Shown here in pieces: positions 22,991-33,546 of a stretch of 64,000 bases of DNA. Within the stretch, counting starts at the first letter, position 1; every line of letters begins with the position of its first letter. Below the pieces are notes generated by a model. It searched no databases, had not been told where the DNA came from, and was given only the letters and a program-made list of their open reading frames with translations. Made by a program: the position numbers and the translations under genes. This DNA comes from Crossaster papposus (taxonomy: Eukaryota; Echinodermata; Asteroidea; Velatida; Solasteridae): the NCBI GenBank assembly GCA_037893245.1, contig JBAIAA010000313.1, forward strand, positions 1,114,001-1,178,000, written 5' to 3'.

Positions 22991-23676
22991 TTAAAGGTAG
23001 GGTACACCATTGATAATTGCTTGAATTATCAGGAATGGGTGGAATTAGAGGGTTGTATTTTATAGTAAATATAATTTAACTGAACCTTCCGAAGTTTTAC
23101 AATCATAGATGCGTTGGGCAGTTGTTCTTGTAATTTTTTAATACGATCGTGATTAAAAACAAAAACAAAAACAGTTACAGGATATCTAGCGCAATCATTT
23201 TGCTGGATGCCTAGAATCATTATTTAATTTCAAATTTGTAAGATATTTCTTAATAATTCAGTAGTACAACATTTTTATATCTGCAAATGTGATGCGATCA
23301 AGCAAAATCAGTCGGAACTCGGCAATTCTTGTTTTGAGATCGGGCCAAAATATGTTCGTAGGGGTTGAAAAATCAAAATTGACTTTTTTACAAAAACAGA
23401 AGGGGAAAATATTTTTCTTTTACATGAAAATACTCTTTTAACTAAATTCAGAAGGGAAGTGATACAAAAACATGATTTTCTCAGTTTCTTTTTTTTTAAC
23501 GTGCTGGTGTTAAAATAGTTGTACTTTTTCAACCAAAGGTCGTGTTCACATGGGGTTTTCACTGAAATGGAGCCTAAAGTACGCTACAAAAGAATATGTA
23601 AAAATCCCCAAAATGACCAAAGCCTACTTCAGACTGATTTTGTTTGATCGCATCACAATGGTGTATCCTACCTTAA
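22991..23676. mobile_element. MITE family B, copy 4, interrupted by another element
   Basis: Starts TTAAAGGTAGGGTACACC and ends GGTGTATCCTACCTTAA. The family sequence breaks at 23288 and resumes at 23657, around an inserted element with its own inverted repeats. Confidence 0.82.
23289..23656. mobile_element. Nested inverted-repeat element with 3-bp AAT duplication
   Basis: A 368-bp insertion with termini GTGATGCGATCAAGCAAAAT and ATTTTGTTTGATCGCATCAC, a near-perfect inverted repeat of about 25 bp. Comparison with intact family B copies shows the empty site and an AAT duplication (23286-23288, 23657-23659). The superfamily is not certain; no coding capacity. Confidence 0.8.
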
Positions 23677-23885
23677 AGTACATGAACAAAGCCCAGGGGA
23701 GAACAATACCATGTCGCCACAGGGATGCACATCATGATTGTGCGTTTTCAATTGTTGAAGTATTCTACTGTTAAAATGCACCTTCTATTTGTCACATGGG
23801 TTTACCTTGTTATGCACATTTCACCTCTGTGTTCTTCATATCTATTTTCTTTGTACAATTTCACACTGTTCGAGATTGTTATTCG

Positions 23886-24302
23886 TAGAGTTGTATTTGA
23901 GTCCCTGCCAACCACCACAAGTCCTTCAGTCTCTAGCTTTTCAAATGAACTGGGGCCAATTTCACAAAACTGCTAAGCACAAAAAATTGCTTAGCACGAA
24001 AAAGTCTTGCTCAGTAAACGCAGGTTACCAGCCAAAATTCCATGTGCTTTTCATGCTAAGCAAAAACCTGCTGATTGGTTACCAGTCACAAACAATATAC
24101 ATCACCTGAAAATTTGGTTCGTAAACCCTGTTTTTGCCAACGAAGAATTTTCATGCTAAGCAAATTTGTGTGCTTAGCAGCTACATGAAATTGGCCCCTG
24201 TTAATAAAAACACTCCTTTGTCATTGTTCAACCAGTTACTTGCAACTGGCTTTATGAAAGAACTTGTAAAATAATGACTGGCAGGGACTCAATGCATTTC
24301 TG
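23886..24302. mobile_element. hAT-like non-autonomous transposon, copy 2, with nested insert
   Basis: Starts TAGAGTTGTATTTGAGTCC and ends, read on the other strand, CAGAAATGCATTGAGTCC. An exact 8-bp duplication GTTATTCG flanks it (23878-23885, 24303-24310). The body (ACTCCTTTGTCATTGTTCA, GGCAGGGACTC) matches copy 1 at 79. Confidence 0.8.
23953..24197. mobile_element. GGGCCAATTTCA-ended Harbinger-like MITE nested in the hAT-like element
   Basis: A 245-bp element with termini GGGCCAATTTCA and TGAAATTGGCCC, flanked by CTG on both sides (23950-23952, 24198-24200). The sister hAT-like copies supply the empty site. A 3-bp CWG duplication is characteristic of some animal Harbinger elements, so this superfamily is the best guess. 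Confidence 0.75.
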
Positions 24303-24734
24303 GTTATTCGATGGGTTGTATTCATGTTATATAATTCAATCTAAATTTTTACATTCTTATAAATGTTCAAACTTACTACAAAGAGGTTTTTGTAGTGTTT
24401 ATCGTTGATGTGGAACAAAAAAAGTTTCAATGGTATGATTCAGAGAATGTCTCACATTAGAAATATTTTATTTGCTTAAACTTTTTCCTGAGCTTTATAT
24501 ATACCTCCAAATGCATGAAGACAAATGGCAACAGTTTTGTTCCTACCAAAACAGCATACATTAGATGTTGGCACACAGTAAAATAAACAACCGTTTGGTA
24601 TGAAAACAAAGAATATTGATATTTAAAACAAAAAGCAATTTGCTATCGGTGTTAAACTGAGAAACAAAACAAAATATAATCCTGGGTTTTTGTAATCACA
24701 ATAACCATAGTATAAAGGGTGGCCCCAATTAAAC

Positions 24735-25490
24735 ATGGACAAGTATACCTCGACCGACAAGCTTTACTTCCACTACACTGAGGCTAAAACTACCACTACC
24801 AATTGATGGCAAATCTTTCTAGAATTGTACCAAGATATCTATTTTGGGGCCAGTAGTTTTAGCTCCAGATACTATTTTGTGAAACGTAGAGGTCTTTTCG
24901 CACCGAGAAATAACTAAACCACTTCATGTTAAAGGGATCGTATACGTTTGGTAATTGGAACCCATTGTTTGTTTCAATCCTATATAGTTATAGATATTTA
25001 CCATAAAACTAACCTGTAACAATTTAATTTCAAAAGGTGGTAGCGATTTTGAGATATTGCCTAAAATCTGGAGCGGTTATGTCCACGCAGAAAAAAAGTA
25101 TCTGCTTCGGAATACACAGTCTTAGAAATTAAACGCACTGCAGTAACTATTCTCAGATTCATTTTTTTGAGGATAAAAAGTGATATATTTTTCCATAACC
25201 GCAGTACTTCGAAGTGAACAGTTTCTAAAAATGCATTATATTATTCAAAGCTGCTGTACTTCTTACCAAGTAAGTTTTTATTGCCAATAATTGTTTGGAG
25301 TAATTACCAAACGTATACGATCCCTTTAAGTTTGCAGTGCGAAAAAAACCTCAGACAGATTTAATTGCATCACAAAATAGGGTCTTGGGCAAAAACTACT
25401 GATCAAAATCGAGATAACAAAATCTAAATACACGTATTCTTCATTCATTGTTAGTTTTGGCCTCGGGTAGTGGAAATATTCTTGTCCGGT
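24735..25490. mobile_element. Foldback repeat family D, copy 1, split by a family C MITE
   Basis: Left arm TTCCACTACACTGAGGC, TTTTAGCTCCAGATACTATT, then GTCTTTTCGCACCGAG. The right arm carries the inverted counterparts (AGTGCGAAAAAAACCTC, CAAAATAGGGTCTTGGGC, CCTCGGGTAGTGGAA). The loop is occupied by the family C element. Confidence 0.65.
24929..25329. mobile_element. MITE family C, copy 2, with TTAA duplication
   Basis: A 401-bp inverted copy of the element at 5563. It begins TTAA-AGGGATCGTATACG and ends CGTATACGATCCCT-TTAA, so the TTAA target duplication is exact. It interrupts the foldback repeat spanning 24735-25490. Confidence 0.85.
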
Positions 25491-25688
25491 ATTTATTTTA
25501 GAACCAACCCGTAAAATATAATGTAAACACAATTCAATGCTACTTTGTGTGCTTAAGTTCTGTGTAAGTTCACCTTTGCCAAATAAAAAAAAATGGTTCA
25601 CTATTTGTCAACATTAAAAAATCGTGACCGTTTTATTTCGGAAATCTACATCTTACATTGCAGGTACCTTATTGGCTAGCTTGTGACT

Positions 25689-26232
25689 TTAAAGGTAGGA
25701 TACACAATTGCTTGAATTATCAGAAATGGGTGGATTTTAGGGTTTGTACTATATAGTAAATATCGTTTGTATAAACTGACCTGTCCGAAGTTTTACAATC
25801 ATTGATGTCATGAAAAAAGCCAAAAAAAAAAAACGGCATTCGTTTTTGACCGGCGTCGAAAAGTTCTTGCTTATTTTGGGATTGGCGTCGGTCTATAGTG
25901 AATTTTGTTGCAGGATATCTAGCGCAATCATTTTGCTGGATTTCTAGAAGCATTATTTACTCTCCAATCGGTAGTAAAGGTTGTCAATATCTGCAAATAG
26001 TGAATCTGAATTATATAGTTGGCAAAGCATCCTTCCGGAAACATCACATCAACTTTTTTGGTTCGGTAGCTAGGCAAAGCGTGTGGAGTTTCAACTTTTA
26101 TCAAAAAAACCTGTTTTCACGGATTCTATAGTTCTGGTACGAAGCTGCTTTAATTTCTGTTTGTTGCCTTTGAACGGACGATTACTAGGGGTCATGTATG
26201 CTTTAGAGGAAATGAAGTATCCTACGTTTAAA
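25689..26232. mobile_element. MITE family B, copy 5, degraded
   Basis: Starts TTAAAGGTAGGATACAC and follows the family to about 26012. A terminal-like GTATCCTACGTTTAA occurs at about 26218-26232 after roughly 200 bp of unrelated sequence, so the copy is either interrupted or rearranged. Confidence 0.6.
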
Positions 26233-26404
26233 GCCATCCGCGCGTTGTAATGACTTTTGTCATCTTCTCATCTACCATGTGAGTACAGTCCTCTTATGAA
26301 GCTGAATGCTCCTGACAATTGTCGTGCTGTGGGTGCAAAGGTGCAAAGGTGCTGGTACGGCTACACGGCTATTTACATAATACATGTTCACACTTTTCTG
26401 GTCT

Positions 26405-26646
26405 CCTACCAGTTTGCGCCGGGATTATTTTAACATCACCGAGCCGAGGGGCGGGATTATTTTTAACGAAACTCGATTCGAAGCGGGTTCATGCCGATAG
26501 TGCCGGGAAGCACACCCACGCATTTCCGGCCTTTCACGCTGCTGACAGACATTTCCGAACTTAAACTTGGCGTGTTTATGCGTCATCCGTTTTGAATTTG
26601 GGAAAAATTATGCGTTTATATACGTCATTCGGCGCGAACTGGTTAA
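26405..26646. mobile_element. MITE family A, copy 6
   Basis: Left end CCAGTTTGCGCCGGG, right end GGCGCGAACTGGTTAA, with an interior like copies 3 and 4. The left flank reads CCTA, so the target duplication has decayed. It is downstream of the esterase gene. Confidence 0.8.
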
Positions 26647-27388
26647 TTAAAGTCAAATCGTACATAATTATATGTGTTTTGTCTTCAGATTAGATCAAAT
26701 AATCAAACAGGAAAGTGGCAGAAAATGTTGGGTACCTTTGGTTAATTGGGTATATATCTCTGGACTGACAAAACCAAATCAGATGAAATATAAATCATCT
26801 AAAAGCCTTTTTTCCTTAGTGTGTAGCTTTTTGAAAGCAATTTTCATAACGTTATGATTAAAAAGATGGGTTTAGATTTAGGAACACGTTGTACGTCATC
26901 AGTTGTGCATTTATGTACAATGTATATCCTAAAAAGAACTAAAAAGTAAAAACAAAGTTAATTGAACCTTTATGAATTAATATTTGACCAAACGCCTAAC
27001 ATCGCTAAACTAGAGCACTATTACGCATGGTATTATAATCACTTCGTTATCAAAAGAAGGGATACATATACGGGATTAGATTATTGTAAACTATTTATCT
27101 AAATTATTGTAAGGATACACTTTACACGTCGATTGAGTTACACTTCATTAATACATTGTGTTACATTGCAATAATCTAACTATAAGGATTAGTATTTTCC
27201 ATAAGATCAGTAAACTCTCTTGTCAACAAGTTTACAAAATGGTTTGGCGTGCTCTCAAATCGGCTCGGCAGAAAACATATTCAATAATTGTTCACTAATT
27301 CCATTGATTTTTCTGATGTTTGCTTTCATTTGTACTTGTATACGTCGGCTGGTTTTCAGCTAACAAGTTTTGAAACCAATCATAGCAT
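26647..27388. other. AT-rich region downstream of the esterase stop
   Basis: Presumed 3' UTR and flank of the minus-strand esterase gene. No clear AATAAA signal was identified and no other feature stands out. Confidence 0.35.
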
Positions 27389-30300
27389 CTATTCGCTTTT
27401 AAAGCTTGAAATTTCAATGTTCTCGTTGTACTGGTCTTGGTCTTTGGGATTTTCATAAATAGCCTCCGAATCGGCCTCTATCATCACAATATCGTTCACC
27501 AAACCATACGGCTTCTCCCCCACTGTATATTTATTACCAACGGTCATCGCGATCCCACCATCCCCAAATTTACCGGACTCGGCTTTGATAGCTCGAGCCC
27601 TGTATGCCGCGCACCCACCTAAGAAAAAGACCACCACGACAAGAAGGCCAATGGTCACCCCTATCAGTGCTTCGATGAGAGTGGCAGCATCCTCCAAGGA
27701 GAGATTTAAACCGATATTCCCCCCAACAATGCAAGGCTTAGACACAGTGGGTCCAGGAGGAGTAATAATTGTTGGGGGAACTGTGACGGACGGTATCAAG
27801 TCGGACCAGAAGCGTAGCGTGTGGTCCCAATCGTAGTCGAGGCCCAAGCGGGCGTCAGGGCAGGTGTCCAGGGCCATGAAGCGGAAGTTGTCCGAGTCGA
27901 AGGTGGGCCATCCGGAGAGAGACGTTTCAGGATGCCTATTCAAAAAGGAAAACAATTATACTATTCTTTGGTACTGGAGAAATCACCTCGAAACTCTTTG
28001 TTTGTACTTGTCTACAAAATAATTACACGTTACAAAAAGCAGAGTTTTATCCGAGTCCCTACAATCAAGTCCTTTCGATTTCACAAATCCGGTCACAAGT
28101 GCAGTAACTGATTGAATGACACAGGAATGCTTTGAACAGTTCATTTGAATAGCTAGTGACTCTACTTGAGACTGACGGACTGACAGGGAGAAACCTCTGA
28201 CAAATAGCGTTGTCTATATCGACTGTTTAGCTTGTACTCCTGTCCAATTGAGCATGTCACCACTGATATTGAGTTTGCATTATTTTGATAATTGTTTTTA
28301 GCTGGGAGAAATGAATTGTCTTACCCATCGTGAACAAAGCTCATCAGGGATGCCATGATTTCAAGACTCATCTTATTATCTTGAAGCCGGTAGGGAAGAT
28401 GAAGTTCATCCGCGAGGTGGCTGTAAGGATTTCCAAACAGGAACTGCAAATCATCAGCGTTGGAAGGTCCGGCCAATGTAGGTAAGAAGCTGTTGTAGTG
28501 CTGAAGTGGCTCGTGGTCGAATGAGTAGACATAGACAGAGTTCCCGTTGTCAGAGTAAAGTCGTGCTGTCTCCAAGGTGCTCCAAACCGACAGGTAATCC
28601 TGCATGAATTGTCTGAAACTCCCCCGTGACTGACAGGTGTCATCAAGTCCTCCTTTACCCAGATACTCGGTAGCGAGCGCGACAGAGGCTACCTCTGGAT
28701 TGTGAAATGAAAGCCGGCTGACCTCTTGTATGAGTAGCTTGATTTCATCGGTCGTTGGGCAGTAGGTTAAATTGCTGGGTAGGAGATGGAACGACTGTCC
28801 GGCATTCTCATCCCAAGTCATTCCCACGATGAGGTCTACGTTGTTGAATTTACCGGCTTTAAGGAGATTTATTGGCGAATCTTTCAGAATGTCTTGGTCC
28901 ACCACAACTGGAAACGCACGGCCAAACTTGGGGTTCTGGGTTTGGAGTACAAAATCTGAGGCTGGCTTTTCGCGGAGACATTTTATCATGAGATCACTGT
29001 TGGTTATGGGACAGTCCAAGGCCTTAGCCAGAGCTTGAGCCTTTTCTGAGGCATTGGGTTGGACCTGGTTGTCAACTGGAGGGGAGATGGCTGTAGAACT
29101 CATCAGCACAGCTTGCTGGAAAAGATCCTTTGCCTTCTCCGAGAGCACCAGAAAGTGGGCAAGCTCAGCCCCTGCTCCGTAACCGACGATTGTTACACGC
29201 CTTGCGTCCCCACCAAAGCTGCTAATGTACTTGTTAACCCATGTGAGAGCGGCCAGAACGTCATGTAGTCCGTAATTACCAGGAGCTTTATCATCCCCGG
29301 TGGTCAGAAACCCAAGAGCCCCTAGACGGTAATTGGGGACCACCACAACTGCCTCCAGCTCGGAGGCAAGCAGAATTGCGTCATAGATTGACGACGTGCC
29401 TGAAAGTCCAGAACCAGGATGGATGAAAACTACGACTGGTAGTCCGTCACCTGTTGTTGGCGCGTGGATGTTCAGAGTCAAGCAGTCTTCGCTGGTTTGG
29501 TTGAACCCAAGGCGAACCATCCAAGGATCTTTGGTGACATCCTGTGGGCAGGCAGGTGGTAGCATTTCTGGTATCCCGAGCGGTTCATCTCCCCACGATC
29601 CCACATCTTTAGGCGGTCTAAATCGCAAATCACCAAGGGGTGGCTTTGCATAAGGAATTCCCAAGAACTCGGCAATCTCCTCCCCTCCCATCGCCTTGTC
29701 AGCAACTCTCAAAGAGCCAACCACAGACCCTAAGAGGTAACCTTCTCCACTTCGGATCTCCACCGTCTTAGTGTCAGACTTGTCCACAGTACCACTTCCT
29801 AGCGGTACACGGATAGAGCATTGAGTGTTAGGGTCAGCAGGCACGGCAACTGAAGGGATATAGTCGTTCCACAGGGCCAATGTCTCTGCCTTAAGATGCT
29901 GTCCTGTTGTGATGTTTGGCTCCAAGATGATGTAAGTCTCATTTTCAGGTTCGTATTTTGGCCATTCAGGAAGGCCATCTCCATTAGGGTCACTGAACAA
30001 ATTTAAAAGTATAATAATAAAAGTAAGGGTCGTGCAAGAATTAGATTTACAATCATGTACCAATTACTTTCTGTAAACAAGGAAACAAAACCAAGCCGTT
30101 AATTGTATGACTAATAAGGTTCATGTATTGGAGAAATATACGTGTTTTCTATTATTATGTACTTTTCGTTTCCACGTTTGCATGCGCTGTTGAAATAATC
30201 ATTGAAAGAGACAAAATGGCTGTGTACATGAAACAAACATATAAAGAGAGACATACACGCATGATGCATGACATGGTTCGGGCAAGAAACACAAACGAGG

Positions 30301-32718
30301 GATGCAGAAGTTGGATGGGGTACATAACCAATCGTGAATATTTTCACGACGTCGTGAACTTGTTTACGACTAGTCGTTAACAAATTTACGACGTCGCAAA
30401 CAATATTTCCGACGTCGCGAAAAATATTCACAACCGGTTATGTCTCTTCAGGGCCAACATATACAAATCAGCTCAGTTTTCATGCAATTTCAGGGTACGT
30501 GCCAGTACACACCTGGATATCGTGGATACCTATATAAATATTATATATAGAATTGAACTCAGATTTTAATTAGAGGATACATCTCTATAGAAGAAACTAT
30601 ATACATGTATATACGATACCAAGATATCTCGATTCGGTTTTAGCTCCAGACTCTATTTTGTAAAGCGAAGTCAGAGGTCCAAGTTTCGCATCGAGAACAA
30701 AACGTGACATTTAAAATTCGCGGGCTCGGTTGAGTTTTTTCTCGGTGCGAAAGGCCAGACCTCTGATTGTGCTTCACAAAGTAGGGTCTGGAGCTAAAAG
30801 CACTAGCACAAATCGAGACATCATTTTTCTTCCAGAAAGATTGTCAATCCATGGTAAAGGTAGTTTTGGCCTCAGGGTAGGGGAAGTATGTTTATCCGTT
30901 TTTTGTGTGTGGGCCACTCTATATTGACGATGTACTGTACGTATTATCTCTACTCAAATCAGCCAAACAATAACCGGTGGCTATAGTTTGGGACAATTAC
31001 TCTAATATAATGGTTATGTTTATTACGCTCGGTTCAGACAGGCGTTCTACAGTCGTGCCGAACCAAATTGAAATCAAGTCGCTCCTGAGTCGATCTAACA
31101 ACTCCAGCAGTCGATCGTTCGCCGTCTGGCGCGCCTTGTCGCCCTTATTCGTTTCAGACGTCGGACTCAATTCACTCATTTGGTTCGGCACGACTGTGGA
31201 ACGCCTGTCTGAACCGAGCGTAACTCACCCAGTCTTAGCAAAGTTTGTCCAGAAGCCCACCATCGATTCACTGAGTGAAGCAGACACACTTTCTGGTTGA
31301 GTCTGCACATACTGCCCGAAAACAAACGGGATCTCGAAACCGTGTCCAGCTCCGTCTACCAGGTCCGGTGGAAAAGGGTTGGTTCCAACCTCTGAGAGGT
31401 ATGTGAAGTAATACATGTAGACATTGGCGGAGTTGTTGTATTTGTAAGACAGACGGGAATGGTCACGGACGGTCACGACAGCAGGTGCTAAAAAGATGGA
31501 ATCACCAGCAACTTTGAGCATCACACGTGTGTTTCGCCTCAGATCTTCGAGATCCGAGCCGGCTGTGTAAAGAAACTTGGCAGTCTCCGCCAGCTCCTGG
31601 TAGTTGCTACACTGATAAATAGACTTGATTGTTTCACCCATGAAAAAAGACATGGCGAGTGAGTCAATGAAGAGAGGGATGATTCCAAAGGCGATGCTCC
31701 CTTCGTCGCTGTTAATCCCAACGATGAAGTCATACTGACTAGCAAGTCCTAAAGCGGATAGGCGATGGGGGTAATCCGGTAAGAAATCACCGTCAACTAT
31801 TGGATAATAAGGTGACAGCTGAACAATCTCAACTGGTAATTGACTTCCAGCTGCCAAAATGTCGTCTACCGATGCATCACGCAGGCAATCTATCAGTTGC
31901 CCCGAGTCGGCGAGCTCCTCACACTGCAGAAGACTGCCCAGTAGTCTGGTCCGCACTGCCACTTCCTGTTGTGAATTTGTGAACTCCTGGTGAGCTGTTC
32001 CACTTTCGAGGATCACTCTTTGAAACAGACTTCTGTCATTGAGAGGAGAAATCGCCTGCATGGCAGCGCTTATGGCTCCAGCAGACTCACCGAAGATTGT
32101 TATCATCTCAGGATCACCGTCAAAATTGGCGATATTTTCCTTGACCCACTGGATGGCCAGGCGTTGATCCCAGAGCCCGTAGTTCCCCTTTGCCGTGTCA
32201 TCACCTGTGCTCAGAAATCCCAGAACGCCAAGACGGTAGTTGATAGTCACCACGACAACACGGCCGAGAACAGCTAAGATGGACCCATCGTACTCGTAGT
32301 AAGACGAAGACCCTACAATAAAACCACCACCGTGAATCCAAACCATGACTGGGAGTAGACCCTCTGATGAGACATTGGCCTCGGGAACGAAGATATTTAG
32401 AGTCAGGCAGTCTTCGCTCGACGGTATTGGCGTTGGCTGCGGGCAAATGGGCCCATATTCCGTCGCGTTCAGCACGCCCTGCCACGGGTCTTTGGGTTGA
32501 GGTTTGGCAAAACGCAATGATCCTTCAGGCGGCTCGGCATAAGGTATTCCTTTATATGTCGTTACACTCTCGTTTAGAACAAGTTGACTCGTGCCAATCA
32601 GAGATCCTGAGGTGGTGTTAATGATTCTCGACCAACTCATTGCCTGACAAGAGCCTAGCCCGAAAGAGAACAAACACAAGATCACTAAAACGAAGGCAAA
32701 ACATACTCGAGCCTCCAT
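27389..32718 (-). CDS. Transmembrane protein with tandem carboxylesterase domains (first active-type, second pseudo-esterase)
   Basis: Three exons, 32718-31229, 29992-28325 and 27935-27389, join in phase 2 at both borders into 3705 nt (1234 residues). A signal peptide (about 1-26) precedes a type-B carboxylesterase domain with oxyanion HGGG (129-132), nucleophile GESAG (Ser212), Glu339 in INSDEG, and His459 in GAGHGFEIPFVFG. Exon 2 finishes that domain and a linker ending YIPSVAVP, then encodes a second esterase domain (about 570-1053). There the nucleophile elbow reads GYGAG (Gly769 for Ser), the oxyanion motif reads HPGS, and Asn1008 replaces His; Glu892 remains. Exon 3 repeats the linker (LIPSVTVP), adds a membrane span (about 1138-1162, IGVTIGLLVVVVFFLGG) and a 70-residue tail with an IYENP motif. 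It is predicted to be a type I surface protein related to cholinesterases and neuroligin-type proteins; substrate and partners are unknown. The architecture is read directly from the sequence; function is inferred. Confidence 0.88.
28040..28199. mobile_element. hAT-like non-autonomous transposon, copy 3, in esterase intron 2
   Basis: A 160-bp copy, starting CAGAGTTTTATCCGAGTCC, with the other end CAGAGGTTTCTCCCTGTCAG on the opposite strand. The flanks ACAAAAAG and ACAAATAG match at 7 of 8 positions. Internally it contains the family words in reverse orientation. Confidence 0.7.
30323..30442. repeat. Imperfect 120-bp palindrome in esterase intron 1
   Basis: CATAACC, ATCGTGAATATTTTCACGAC and ACGACGTCGT words at the left are mirrored at the right (GACGTCGCGAAAAATATTCAC, GGTTATG). 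It is probably a degenerate foldback element, and is AT-rich with repeated ACGACGTCG. Confidence 0.6.
30600..30900. mobile_element. Foldback repeat family D, copy 2, in esterase intron 1
   Basis: TTTTAGCTCCAGACTCTATT and TCAGAGGTCC at the left pair with CCAGACCTCTGA and AGGGTCTGGAGCTAAAA at the right. The centre has TTTCTCGGTGCGAAAGG. Limits are approximate. It lies within the 1236-nt first intron of the esterase gene. Confidence 0.6.
31023..31223. mobile_element. Inverted-repeat MITE abutting the esterase exon 1 donor
   Basis: Termini TTACGCTCGGTTCAGACAGG and CCTGTCTGAACCGAGCGTAA. The inverted repeat extends through GTCGTGCCGAACCAAATTGA to nearly 50 bp per arm. TA flanks both CGCTCGG ends, compatible with a TA target. 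Its outer end lies immediately beside the splice donor of exon 1. Confidence 0.85.
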
Positions 32719-32785
32719 GATGGCTGTCCGTTCATTGACGTTTAATTTGCTAGGTTTATGGGAGGGCTATAGACATCATATATAG

Positions 32786-32793
32786 CTTATATA
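32786..32793 (-). promoter_or_regulatory. TATA box candidate of the esterase gene
   Basis: The minus strand reads TATATAAG here, matching the TATAWAAG consensus, and lies 68 bp upstream of the ATG at 32718. A start site about 30 bp downstream would give a 5' leader near 40 nt. No CpG-rich promoter is seen around it. An upstream noncoding exon cannot be excluded. Confidence 0.45.
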
Positions 32794-33158
32794 CCGGTAC
32801 CCGATCTTTACCTTCTGCAAATATTGCCACCCATAGAGCTACAATAAATGAATGACCAAAGTCCTTTCTTATGTCAACTTTTAAGTTTACATCGAATATT
32901 ATCACTGAATTGGAATTTATACCTACTTGGTGGTCACTGGGATATACATATAAAAAAAATAACGGAATAAACAAAGGGTGTGCTGTCTAAACAGCAAAAG
33001 AGCCCCTAACCTATTAGCTTTGAGTGCAAATAGCTGTGGTGTATCTGCAACGTATTTACATGTGATCAGTGTGGGCTGCAATACTGAATGTACATTGTAC
33101 ATTTCTTAATGGCCAATCACAGATCACCGACTGTTGGTTTGCATCATAGCCTGAAAAA

Positions 33159-33546
33159 GCCATTTGCGCGTCACCCCGAGTTAAATTTGAATAATATCTG
33201 GTACACTGACTTGCTCACACAGCTTGGCACAGTTTAACTTTAAATTCTCAAGACCAAAGACGCTGTTGCTATATCACGTGATTCGGGGCAAGCCTTACGC
33301 GTCATACGCTAGCAACCCCCGGCTCTGGAATGGTCTGGTGTCTTTTTGCCATTCTCACCCATTGTAAACAATGTATTGGTGCTGAGCGTCTCTTACGTAA
33401 CTATGCAAAAGCTTGCCCCGAATCACGTGATATAGCAACAGTCTCTTTGGTCTGGAGAATTTAAAGTTAAACTGTGCCAAGCTGTGTGAACAAGTCAGTG
33501 TACCAGATATTATTTTAATTTAACTCGGGGTCACGCGCAAATGGCT
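33159..33546. mobile_element. Long-armed foldback element upstream of the esterase gene
   Basis: Two arms of roughly 135 bp (33159-33296 and 33412-33546) are inverted copies, sharing GCCATTTGCGCGT, ACTCGGG/CCCGAGT, GCTTGGCACAGTTTAACTTT and TATCACGTGATTCGGGGCAAG. A loop of about 115 bp lies between. Confidence 0.8.
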
